From assembly GCF_003315295.1 (NCBI RefSeq), contig NZ_QNRI01000008.1:84825-148824 (forward strand): a stretch of DNA of 64,000 nucleotides, given 5' to 3'. The notes under the pieces are model-generated. The model was not told where the DNA came from. It made no database searches and saw only the letters and a list, made by a program, of their open reading frames with translations. Positions 8,310 to 16,400 of this stretch are shown here, in pieces; positions within the stretch are counted from its first letter, which is position 1, and every line of letters starts with the position of its first letter. Source of the DNA: Paraliobacillus ryukyuensis (GTDB lineage Bacteria > Bacillota > Bacilli > Bacillales > Amphibacillaceae). The position numbers and the translations under genes are program-made.

Positions 8310-9296
8310 TTTAACAGTATTTGAACTTAAACCTAAAAAAGCAATACTTATATAAGGTACTCTTAAAAGGATTAAATAACAGATAAAAGGTACTAACACA
8401 CCTATTATTGTATAAACTACAATTCCGTAGTTAAAGAAATGACTGAAAAAATCATTGGAAACACGATGTAAAAACATAATAGTTATTGTGGAAGTTCCTA
8501 TTTTGCTCAACGTAGTACTGTATTGATATTTTGATAGTATTTTGCTGACATTAAAGACTACAAAACAAATAATTACTGGTATGAAAAAATCTAAAAATAG
8601 ATGGTTGTATACATTGGGCTTTAAATCAATCTGATAAAAGTAATTATTCATGTAGTCATATACAATAAAGACTGTTAATAAAAGAAAAGAGGCTATAAAA
8701 GTTTTTACATTAAGTATTAAGCCGATGTATTTTTTTATATAAAAACCGAATGCATAGAAAGGCAAAGTGATTAATACAACATCAGCGCTCCATGGTACAG
8801 GAGATTCAAATGGTTGATAAAATGCATAAATGTGTGCTAACAAATACGATAGAGTGATAAGTGCGATTTTTGTAATGTTGTTTTTAAAAATTAAATCAAT
8901 AACAGCAAAAATGATTTGTACTAAGAAAAGACAGGTGATAAACCAAAAAACCGTAACTAAACCTTTCATCATCATTCCACCATAAGCAAGCTTATATAAA
9001 TCGGTTAAAAATGAAGAAAGTTCAAAACCATTTTTTAACTCTATATAAAAATAAATGGTTATTCCGAATGAAACATAAGGTAGTAATAATCGTATCGCTC
9101 TTTTTTTTATGAAATTAAATAGATCACTAAAGTTATCTATCGGTTTAAACAAAAGCCCACTAAGAATAAAGAAAAGAGGCATATGAAACCAATAAGTATA
9201 GTGGTGCGCTAGTTCATGACCACCGTGACCCATAACGACAGCGATAATGCCAATGCCTTTGGCTATATCAATCCATTTTAAGTGTTCATTATTCAT
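8280..9296 (-). CDS. Acyltransferase family 3 membrane protein, prophage cargo
   Basis: 338 aa, apparently intact. It opens with the acyltransferase-3 signature LKWIDIAKGIGIIAVVMGHG followed by HMPLFFILSGLLF and RLLLPY, and has about ten transmembrane helices. Such proteins transfer acetyl or succinyl groups to cell-surface polysaccharides. It is encoded against the phage late genes, between the tail and lysis genes, a classic place for a lysogenic-conversion gene that would alter the surface of the lysogen. Unlike its neighbours it has no lesion. Confidence 0.85.
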   Translation of the reverse strand: MNNEHLKWIDIAKGIGIIAVVMGHGGHELAHHYTYWFHMPLFFILSGLLFKPIDNFSDLFNFIKKRAIRLLLPYVSFGITIYFYIELKNGFELSSFLTDLYKLAYGGMMMKGLVTVFWFITCLFLVQIIFAVIDLIFKNNITKIALITLSYLLAHIYAFYQPFESPVPWSADVVLITLPFYAFGFYIKKYIGLILNVKTFIASFLLLTVFIVYDYMNNYFYQIDLKPNVYNHLFLDFFIPVIICFVVFNVSKILSKYQYSTTLSKIGTSTITIMFLHRVSNDFFSHFFNYGIVVYTIIGVLVPFICYLILLRVPYISIAFLGLSSNTVKQKNNKATVA

Positions 9297-9400
9297 TTGT
9301 TCACATCCTATTTGTAGATAATTATATGATAAAAATAAATAGATCCTATTAAGATAGGATCGTATAAACTAATTTATAAAGTATCATAATTTTAACAATT

Positions 9401-9434
9401 TCGACAGGGTTAATTAAAATCCCTGTCGTTTTCA
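9401..9434 (+). terminator. Hairpin with T-rich tail upstream of xhlA
   Basis: CGACAGGG / CCCTGTCG stem followed by TTTTC; lies in the 169-base gap between the divergent acyltransferase and xhlA genes. A second small inverted repeat GATCCTAT/ATAGGATC is at about 9342-9361. Confidence 0.6.
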
Positions 9435-9465
9435 ATGAAAAATTTGTGTAACTAGGGGGTCGAGT

Positions 9466-9804
9466 ATGTCGAACAAGGAAGAAGGCGAAAACGTGAAAGA
9501 ATTTATGGAGTTGTTGATGGAATTAAAAATATCTATTACTCAATTAACCGCTAAAGTGGATCAATTAACAGACATGAAAAACGTACTTGAAGAAACGAAG
9601 AAGATTGGTAATGAAACAGCATACCGTTCATTTGAAAATGAAAAAGATATAGATCATTTGCTAAAAAAGGTTGCTGAAAAGGCAAGTAAAGAAGATGTTA
9701 ATCGAATTGTTGAAGAAAAAGATAATTGGAGAAGGACATTTCCATCTTGGGTGGCGGTAGCTATTGCAGCTATCGCTTTAATTTTGCCATTTTTAACGAA
9801 TTGA
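9466..9804 (+). CDS. xhlA: XhlA-family haemolysin / holin partner
   Basis: 112 aa: a soluble coiled-coil part (residues 10-85, with ELLMELKISITQLTAKVDQL) and one C-terminal transmembrane helix (about 92-110) ending in LPFLTN. This is the XhlA layout found directly before holin and endolysin genes in Bacillus prophages, where it assists membrane disruption. Start ATG follows AGGGGG. The gene seems intact although the holin and amidase after it are broken. Confidence 0.85.
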   Translation: MSNKEEGENVKEFMELLMELKISITQLTAKVDQLTDMKNVLEETKKIGNETAYRSFENEKDIDHLLKKVAEKASKEDVNRIVEEKDNWRRTFPSWVAVAIAAIALILPFLTN

Positions 9805-9820
9805 AAGGAGGTGAGAACGT

Positions 9821-10089
9821 ACGGAACAAATATTGATTTTTGCAACGGTGCTATTGCTAATTGTTACTGCTTTAGTTGAATTAGTGAAACGTACTGTAAA
9901 CATTTCAAAGAACATTGTACCTCTGATCAGCTTAGTTGTTGGACTTGCTGTAGGTGCAGCTGCTATCCATTTACAGATCTAGAATTAATCATGTGACTAT
10001 GGGCAGGTGGATTTGCTGGACTAGCCGGTACTGGATTATTTGAATTAGCCATTAACAAAAGAGAAGGAAAAATAAAGGATGCTGTTTAA
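9821..10089 (+). pseudogene. Phage holin (Hol44/holin V type), broken
   Basis: An ~89-codon holin reads as EQILIFATVLLLIVTALVEL, then VPLISLVVGLAVGA, then LWAGGFAGLAGTGLFELA, the pattern of the Hol44-type holins. Three lesions are visible. The start codon after AAAGGAGGTGAGAACGT is ACG instead of ATG (9821-9823). One base is missing near 9960, before the PFTDLELIM segment. A TGA at 9994-9996 stands where relatives have Arg before LWAGG. No single frame longer than about 50 codons survives. Confidence 0.82.
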
Positions 10090-10138
10090 TGTGGTGTCCT
10101 TTTTTCATTTTAATAAGATTTAAAAGGAGAGATTATCA

Positions 10139-11004
10139 ATGGTAAAAGTTAAAAAACAATTAGTTTCTGAACACGTTATTGACGAGCGGTCTTATGGCTA
10201 TGGTAATCCAGTTAATACTATTACAATCCATCAAACCGGTAACACACATGCAGGAGCAGATGCACAAGCACATGCTAATATCCAAACAAATATGAACAGT
10301 AGACAAGCGTCTTGGCATTACACTGTAGATGATGAAGAAGCTATTCAATCTTTCCCAGATAACGTTCAGTGCTGGCATGCGACAGATGGTGGTGGACCAG
10401 GTAATACAACATCGCTTGCTATTGAATTATGTATTAATAAAGATGGTGATTATGAGAAAACAGTACAAAACGGTGCTGAACTAGCGAGAGAACTGTTAGA
10501 CAAGCATCATCTAACTGTTAATGATTTAAGACAGCACCATGACTGGCATACGAAAAATTGCCCTGCACAAATTAGAGCGGGGAAACATGGTATTGGATAG
10601 AATGACTTTGTCAAAATGGTGCAAGGTAAATCAGTCAAAGTAGATACAAAAGTGAAAGCTACGTTTAAATCTAAAAAAGGTGATCTAACCGTTGATGGAA
10701 AATGGGGTAACGCAACTACTACCGCACTACAAGAATACCTTGATACCGTAGTAGATGGTATTATTAGTGACCAAGTACACAACGATGTAACAGAAGCGTT
10801 TTACGGTGATACGATTGACTTTGGAGATGGTGACGACGTAAGCATCTACAACGTAAAATCGGATTCAAAGCAGATGGTTTACTTGGTCCCAACACAGTAG
10901 GAGCATTACAAAAATATCTTGGTACACCTTATGACAAGAAGTTAAGCAGACCTTCAACCGTTGTTAAAGAATTTCAACGTAGATTGAATAAAGGTAATCT
11001 ATAA
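10139..11004 (+). pseudogene. Phage N-acetylmuramoyl-L-alanine amidase (endolysin), broken
   Basis: The first 153 codons form a complete amidase_2 domain: ITIHQTGN with the zinc His, SWHYTVDD, HATDGGG and the C-terminal HHDWHTKNCP with the second zinc His and Cys. TAG at 10598-10600 replaces a Trp codon (GIG-stop-NDF). The same frame continues from 10616 through a linker and a peptidoglycan-binding repeat (LTVDGKWGNATTTALQEYL). A one-base deletion near 10847 then shifts it, and the last repeat (KADGLLGPNTVGALQKYL) ends at 11004. A truncated catalytic domain could still be made, but lysis function is unlikely to be selected here. Confidence 0.85.
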
Positions 11005-11031
11005 TAAAAAAGCCCTCACTTAGTGGGGGCT
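11005..11031 (-). terminator. Terminator for the minus-strand small-gene cluster
   Basis: AGCCCTCACT / AGTGGGGGCT stem. Read on the minus strand it is followed by TTTTTTA, so it ends the cluster 11030-11799 and sits back to back with the amidase stop. Confidence 0.7.
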
Positions 11032-11173
11032 ACTTAAATATTTTCCGCATAGCTTTACCTGCCGCCTTACCCGCAACACGACGACCAATCCTTTTACCAA
11101 CTTTACCTTTTCTAACACTATCAACATCGTTCCATATACGAAGTATCTTATATATTGTAGATTTTAGTCTCAA
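11030..11173 (-). CDS. Small basic phage protein (47 aa)
   Basis: TTG start seven bases behind a perfect AAGGAG (11181-11186). The 47 residues contain RIWNDVDSVRKGKVGKRIGR and end in GKAMRKIFK; more than a quarter are Lys or Arg and there are several Gly-Lys/Arg repeats, suggesting nucleic-acid or membrane binding. I do not recognise an assigned function, although short KGKVGKRIGRR-type proteins occur near the right end of other Bacillaceae prophages as far as I recall. It starts two bases after the upstream gene ends. Confidence 0.6.
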   Translation of the reverse strand: MRLKSTIYKILRIWNDVDSVRKGKVGKRIGRRVAGKAAGKAMRKIFK

Positions 11174-11175
11174 CT

Positions 11176-11511
11176 TCAATCTCCTTTAATATTTTCATCT
11201 AATTCTTTCATGTAGGATTCAAGTTTTTCTTTTGTTTCAAAATTATCAAAATCAAATTCTTGATTTCCTAATATATGTTTTTGAAAAGTTTCGCTTTTTT
11301 CTCCGTTATTTATCATATACTGTTCTAAAACAAATTTTCTTCTATCTATAATATCCTGCAATTCTTCAATATCTTGTAATGTAGCGTTGTTTTTAATAAA
11401 TGATCTAGTAGTTCGTCGATAGCTATCAATTGTTGCTTTACTTCTATTCTTCTTTTCCCAATTTCGTGATGCTTTTGCTTGTGAATTACTTTTATTTGTT
11501 TTTTCGCTCAT
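11176..11511 (-). CDS. Hypothetical phage protein (111 aa), helical
   Basis: ATG start behind AAGGAG. The N-terminal 40 residues are rich in Lys, Arg, Ser and Asn (NWEKKNRSKATIDSYRRTTR) and the rest is predicted helical and acidic (TLQDIEELQDIIDRRKFVLE). No family recognised. It resembles small phage proteins of unknown role encoded near integration modules. It is the second-last of four minus-strand genes that are mutually overlapping or tightly spaced. Confidence 0.7.
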   Translation of the reverse strand: MSEKTNKSNSQAKASRNWEKKNRSKATIDSYRRTTRSFIKNNATLQDIEELQDIIDRRKFVLEQYMINNGEKSETFQKHILGNQEFDFDNFETKEKLESYMKELDENIKGD

Positions 11512-11626
11512 TTTCTAATCGCTCCTTTTCTTTTTGGAGTTTTCTTTTAGTATTAAGTAATGCTAATTTCCATATTCCGAGGACTGCAATGACAATTACA
11601 ATAATCAATATAAGTTTATAGTACAT
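11492..11626 (-). CDS. Small single-span membrane protein (44 aa)
   Basis: An N-terminal transmembrane helix (YYKLILIIVIVIAVLGIWKL) is followed by a charged coiled tail (KRKLQKEKERLENERKNK). The frame overlaps the start of the following 111-aa gene, and that gene's ribosome site lies inside it. No clear ribosome site precedes the ATG, so expression is less certain than for its neighbours. Confidence 0.5.
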   Translation of the reverse strand: MYYKLILIIVIVIAVLGIWKLALLNTKRKLQKEKERLENERKNK

Positions 11627-11661
11627 AATTTTTGTGGTATACTTAGAGAAGAGAGAAGGGA

Positions 11662-11799
11662 TTAACCCCCTCGTCTCATTCTTTTAATTTCTAGCTCCAA
11701 TTTCTTTTTTTCTAACCTTGACTTTTGGCAGGACAACCAAAGTTTGTAGGTGGTTAGTAATAATGTGATTGGGGCTATTATTTTTGCTAAGTATTCCAC
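11662..11799 (-). CDS. Small single-span membrane protein (45 aa)
   Basis: GTG start five bases behind a perfect AAGGAGGTG. Sequence begins EYLAKIIAPITLLLTTYKLW (one transmembrane helix) and ends with the charged tail LEKKKLELEIKRMRRGG. The architecture repeats that of the 44-aa protein encoded next. It has its own promoter under the 26-bp palindrome. Function unknown; a holin-like or toxin-like peptide or a phage superinfection factor are possibilities. Confidence 0.65.
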   Translation of the reverse strand: MEYLAKIIAPITLLLTTYKLWLSCQKSRLEKKKLELEIKRMRRGG

Positions 11800-11825
11800 T
11801 TGTTCACCTCCTTGTCTATACTTAT

Positions 11826-11854
11826 ATTTTATAACGCATGCGTTATAAAATCAA
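11826..11854 (-). promoter_or_regulatory. Sigma-A promoter inside a 26-bp perfect palindrome
   Basis: On the minus strand TTGATT (11849-11854), 17 bases and TAAAAT (11826-11831). Bases 11826-11851 form a perfect palindrome with half-site ATTTTATAACGCA, covering the region from the -35 edge to the -10. It precedes the 45-aa gene and is a strong candidate repressor operator. Confidence 0.7.
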
Positions 11855-11999
11855 GCGCTTATGTAAAAAATGTACAATTTGTGAATAATATCTAAAATTA
11901 CCAAATATAAGTTATGATAAAGTTACTTCATATTTCAAATCTTCACTTCGCAAAAAAAGAATTGGCTTGGAAACCAGGTCTTTTTTTATACATAAACAT

Positions 12000-12017
12000 T
12001 GCCGACATCCTGCCGAC
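12000..12017 (+). repeat. Candidate integrase arm-type site, right copy
   Basis: TGCCGACATCCTGCCGAC; 16 of 18 bases match 6556-6573. It lies 107 bases inside attR. The remaining gene-free sequence from 11855 to 12341 holds only this site, attR and AT-rich sequence. Confidence 0.5.
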
Positions 12018-12123
12018 CAATTATAAATTATTCGATTAAAAATGAAGTTTTTAAATGTGTTGATATTATTGCTTTTATGCTTATTAAATAATTAAAAATT
12101 TTACGATATTACGTTAAGTCCCT

Positions 12124-12169
12124 CACTGGCAGTGTAGAGGTCAGCGGTTCGAGCCCGCTATGCTCCACT
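12124..12169 (+). repeat. attR, 46-bp direct repeat (tRNA-Ala 3' fragment)
   Basis: Copy of 6440-6485 with one mismatch. It lacks the 5' half of the tRNA, so it is not a tRNA gene but the right end of the integrated element. Confidence 0.92.
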
Positions 12170-12353
12170 CCACTTCAAGAGTCTGATACAGCATTGACAT
12201 TAGCCAATCCTCCGATTACTTCTTTTTTATTTTTTTGTTATGTTTCTTTATTTTATTATGCTCGGGCTCTGCTAACGGCAATTCATTTAATTAAAGTATG
12301 GTAAACTGATAGATGACAATTTTAAAAAAAGTGAATGTAAAATGGAGGACAAA

Positions 12354-13127
12354 ATGAACAAGAAATTTTTCTTCTTTGATATAGATGGTACCTTAACAAA
12401 CAAAACAACAGGGGAAATCGTACCAAGTGCAAAGCTGGCACTTGATTTATTGCAAGAAAACGGGCATTTCGTAGCTTTAGCTACTGGTCGAGCACACTAT
12501 AAAGCGAGAAAAGTTATGGAAAGTTTTGAATTAAAGAATATGGTCTGTGCAGGTGGAGCCGGGATTGTCATTAATGATATTTTAATAGAAAACAAGCCTT
12601 TAGACTTTGATAGAAGTATTGAATTAATCAATCAAGCAGAAGCACTCGGATATGGTGTTTTAGCTACGAAAGACGATACCATTGATGTGTATTCCAAAAA
12701 TAATTTGTTTCGTGAACAAGTGGGAGACAGACAAGAACCTACTGTGTATCATATTAAAGAAGATTTATCCTTTGATGAATTTACTGATATTTTTAAAATA
12801 TACGTTTCGATTCCTGAAAAAGAAGAGCATCTTTTGACTAAAAAGAATAATCTGGGGCATATGCGTTTCGTTCATGATTATTTGATGTTTCAGTATGATG
12901 ATAAAAAAGCAGGTATTGAGTACATGATGAAGAAAATAAATGCGCCAATAAGTGATGTAGTTGTCTTTGGTGACGATACAAATGATTTAAATATGTTTGA
13001 TTCACAATGGATGAACGTTGCTATGGGTAATGCTGTAGCGGAATTACAAGGTAAAGCCGATTACATAACAGATACAAACTTAAATGATGGCATATATAAT
13101 GCTTGTAAGTATTTTAATTGGATATAA
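12354..13127 (+). CDS. HAD superfamily Cof-type phosphatase
   Basis: 257 aa from the ATG at 12354, which follows GGAGGACAAA; an earlier in-frame ATG at 12342 would have no ribosome site. Motif I is FFFDIDGTLTN, motif II ALATGR, and motif IV VVFGDDTNDLNMF. The long cap between motifs I and III places it in the Cof/YwpJ subfamily of sugar-phosphate or flavin phosphatases (HAD IIB). It lies between attR and the CRISPR locus and has no evident link to either. Confidence 0.85.
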   Translation: MNKKFFFFDIDGTLTNKTTGEIVPSAKLALDLLQENGHFVALATGRAHYKARKVMESFELKNMVCAGGAGIVINDILIENKPLDFDRSIELINQAEALGYGVLATKDDTIDVYSKNNLFREQVGDRQEPTVYHIKEDLSFDEFTDIFKIYVSIPEKEEHLLTKKNNLGHMRFVHDYLMFQYDDKKAGIEYMMKKINAPISDVVVFGDDTNDLNMFDSQWMNVAMGNAVAELQGKADYITDTNLNDGIYNACKYFNWI

Positions 13128-13175
13128 AAGTGATAATAAAATTAAGCAACGTTGTGTGATAATCTATAATAATAA

Positions 13176-13219
13176 AAAGTTTTTTGGGAATCATTTTAAA
13201 ATAATTCCCAAAAAACTTT
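13176..13219. terminator. Strong hairpin after the HAD gene
   Basis: Perfect 16-bp stem AAAGTTTTTTGGGAAT / ATTCCCAAAAAACTTT with a 12-base loop. It insulates the HAD gene from the tracrRNA promoter, whose -35 starts in its last bases. Confidence 0.7.
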
Positions 13220-13246
13220 GACAGTAAATGCTATATATGGTATGTT
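13218..13246 (+). promoter_or_regulatory. Promoter of tracrRNA
   Basis: Consensus TTGACA (13218-13223), 17 bases, TATGTT (13241-13246). Expected start near 13253, about 18 bases before the anti-repeat. Confidence 0.75.
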
Positions 13247-13252
13247 TATATT

Positions 13253-13388
13253 GTCTCTTACAACCGACGGGTTGTATTACTACCTAAAAACATAGAATCT
13301 ACTAAAATAAGGCCTTAGTGCCGGATTTGTCCCTATTTATAGGGTCCGAAAATCGCTTATTAGTTTAAACTAATAAGCGATTTTTTTG
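13253..13388 (+). ncRNA. tracrRNA
   Basis: The anti-repeat at about 13271-13308 pairs with the CRISPR repeat: ATTACTACCTAAAAACA is an uninterrupted 17-base match, then a small bulge, then ACTAAAA. After it come AAGGCC / short stems and CCCTATTTATAGGG, and finally a terminator. That terminator is a 32-bp perfect palindrome (13351-13382, half-site AATCGCTTATTAGTTT) followed by seven T. The order anti-repeat bulge, nexus-like hairpin, terminator matches the S. aureus Cas9 tracrRNA. The exact 5' end is inferred from the promoter. Confidence 0.88.
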
Positions 13389-13465
13389 TTTTTTATTGTC
13401 AAATTTATGGTAAAATAGAATTAAATTGGTTGTAATATACTTTTATTTTACAGGAGGAATAGACT

Positions 13466-16400
13466 ATGAACGAGCCATTTGTTTTAGGATTAGATATAGG
13501 GATTGGTTCGGTGGGTTGGGGAATGATTGATAAAGACCAAAATATCATTGATGCTGGCGTTCGATTGTTCCCTGAAGCAGACAAGAGTTTTAATGAGAGT
13601 CGACGTAGTTTTCGTGGGGCAAGAAGGTTATTAAGAAGAAGGAAGCATCGTATTGAAAGAGTGTATCAATTATTGGATAGACACGAAATATGGGATAAAG
13701 GAACGAAAGTAGATCATCATAGTGATAATGTAACTCCGTATCACATTCGTATGAAAGGTTTAACAGAACCTTTAACAAACAAAGAATTGACCATAGCCCT
13801 AACCCATTTAGCTAAACGAAGAGGAATACATAATATAAATGTAATTGATGAAGAAGATCAAGGAAATGAATTGTCTACCTATGAGCAAATTAGACAAAAT
13901 CAAACCTTACTGGAAACGAAATATGTCTGTGAGGTGCAAGTTGAAAGATTAGAAACTGAAGGAGAAATCAGAGGGCATAGAAATAGATTTAAAACTTCTG
14001 ATTATGTAAAAGAAGCAAGACAAATACTAGAAACACAACAACAATCTAACGAAAAAGTAACGGATGAGCTGATTGAAAGTTATATTGATTTGTTAGAAAA
14101 AAGACGTGAATATTTCGATGGGCCAGGGTATGGCAGTGAATATGGTTGGGAGCAAGATATAAAGAAATGGTATGAAAAGATGATGGGAAAATGTAGTTAT
14201 TTTCCTGACGAATTAAGAGTTGTTAAAGAATCTCATTCTGCACAATTATTTAATCTATTAAACGATTTAAATAATCTTACTCTGAATCGAGAAGAAAACA
14301 CGAAATTAACGCAAGAAGAGAAAGAATTAATCATTCATAATCTTTTTAAACAAAATAAAACTGTTTCGTTAAAAAAAATAGCTAAGATATTAGGAGTTAG
14401 TGAAGACGATATTAAAAGTTTTCGAGTTGATACAAAAGGTAAACCTCTATTTACATCTTTATCAACTTATTTTGAAGTGAAAAAAATCACCAATAAACCA
14501 GCGATACTTGAAGATCGAGAAGTCTTAGACCAGATTGCAGAGCTAATTACGGTTTATCAATCTAAACAAGATATACAACAAGCACTTGAACAAAATAACT
14601 TACCTTTAAACGATGAAGAACTGGATCAATTAAGCGAATTGAATTTTAATGGTACACATTCATTAAGTTTGCGTATGATCAATGAACTTTTACCAGATCT
14701 CTGGAGTTCTGCAAAAAATCAAATGCAGTTAATCACGGAAAAAGGGTACAAACCAAAAGACGTTGATTATGAACAAAAGAAATATATCCCTTATTATCAA
14801 ATTGATGATTATATCCTTTCCCCCGTAGTCAAACGTTCATTTAAGCAAACCGTGCGCATCATTAATGAAGTCATCAAAAAATATGGGACCCCAACTGAAA
14901 TTGTTGTCGAATTAGCAAGAGAAAAAAATAGTGATGACAAAAAGAAATTTTTAAAAGAATTAAATAAGAAAAATGCCTCTATTAATAAGCAAGTAAAAGA
15001 AAAATTAGATACGTTGGATGTGAATCCATCAAAAGGCTTATTTAATATGCTTCGATTGTGGCATTTGCAAGATGGGAATTGTATGTATTCTCTTAAAGAA
15101 ATCCCAATTAATGATTTGATGGAAAATCCGCAAAACTTTGAGATTGATCACATTATCCCAAGATCTGTATCGTTTGATGATTCTCAGAATAACAAAGTGT
15201 TAGTACGAAAAGAGGAAAATCAGAAGAAGGGGAATCTTACACCGTTTCAATATTTTCAGTCCAATAAAGCAACAGTAAGTTATGAAAAATTCAAAGCACA
15301 TGTTTTACAATTAGCTAAGACATCACAAAAGATGTCTCGCAAAAAGAAAGAATATTTACTAGAAGAAAGAGACATAAATAAATTTAATGTACAAAAAGAT
15401 TTTATTAATCGAAATTTAGTAGATACTAGATATGCAACAAGAGAAATTTTAAATACATTACAACAATTTTTCTATGCCAATAATCAAGCTGTGAAAGTTA
15501 AATCTGTTAATGGCGGATTCACGAACTACCTACGAAAACTGTGGGATTTTAACAAAGATCGTGGAGCAGATTATAAACACCATGCGGAAGATGCTTTAAT
15601 TGTTGCGATGGCGAACTATATATTCGAATATAAGGATGCATTCAAAGCAGATCATTTGATTTATGCGAATGACAACATGATTGATACAGAAACAGGTGAG
15701 ATACTGACTGAAAAACAATTTAATGCAGCATTTACCGAAAAAATCCACAAAATTAAAGCCGTAAAAAATTATAAGGGTTATAAGTATTCTCATAAGGTAG
15801 ATATGAAGCCGAATCGACAGTTGATGAACGATACGCTTTTCTCTACAAGAGAAAAGGATAACAAAGAATATGTGGTCAATAAAATAAAAGATATCTACAA
15901 TCCTGATAATGAAAAGCTAAAGAAAATCATGACAAAATCTCCCGAAGATCTATTAATGTATCAACATGATAGAAAGACTTTTGAAAATCTAAAGTCTATC
16001 TTTGAACAGTATAGTGAGGCGAAAAACCCCTTATATCAATATTATAAAGAGACTGAGCAACATTTCACAAAGTATAGTAAAAAAGGAAATGGTCCAGTTG
16101 TTAAATCGATAAAATATTTAGGTAATGCAGTTAATGAGCACCATGATTTATCTAATAAATACAATCCGAAAAATAAAAAGGTAATCACACTTTCTATAAA
16201 GCCTTTTAGAATGGACGTTTATTATGAAGATGGTTTATATAAATTTATCACAGTTCGCTACAATGATCTTAAAGAAATGAAGAATAGTTATGAAATTGAT
16301 AATAAAAGATACGAGGACAAATTAAAAACTAGGAAGATTAAATCAAAAGATAATTTCTTGTTTAGTCTTTATAAAAATGATTTGATGAATTTTAATGACG

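Larger units (their letters stand above)
6440..12169. mobile_element. Decayed prophage remnant integrated in tRNA-Ala
   Basis: A 5.7-kb element bounded by 46-bp direct repeats of the tRNA-Ala 3' part. An integrase gene sits next to attL and points towards it, as in many Firmicutes phages. Only the two ends of a phage genome remain: integrase, then the tail tip/receptor region, lysis genes and a few small genes. The tail, holin and amidase genes carry several frameshifts or stops each, so the element is dead. The integrase N-terminus and tail gene are joined directly near 7383-7395, the scar of one large internal deletion. Confidence 0.9.

Noticed and set aside
12124..12169. A second tRNA-Ala gene
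   Set aside because: Only the anticodon-loop-to-3' part is present; it is the attR copy of the prophage.
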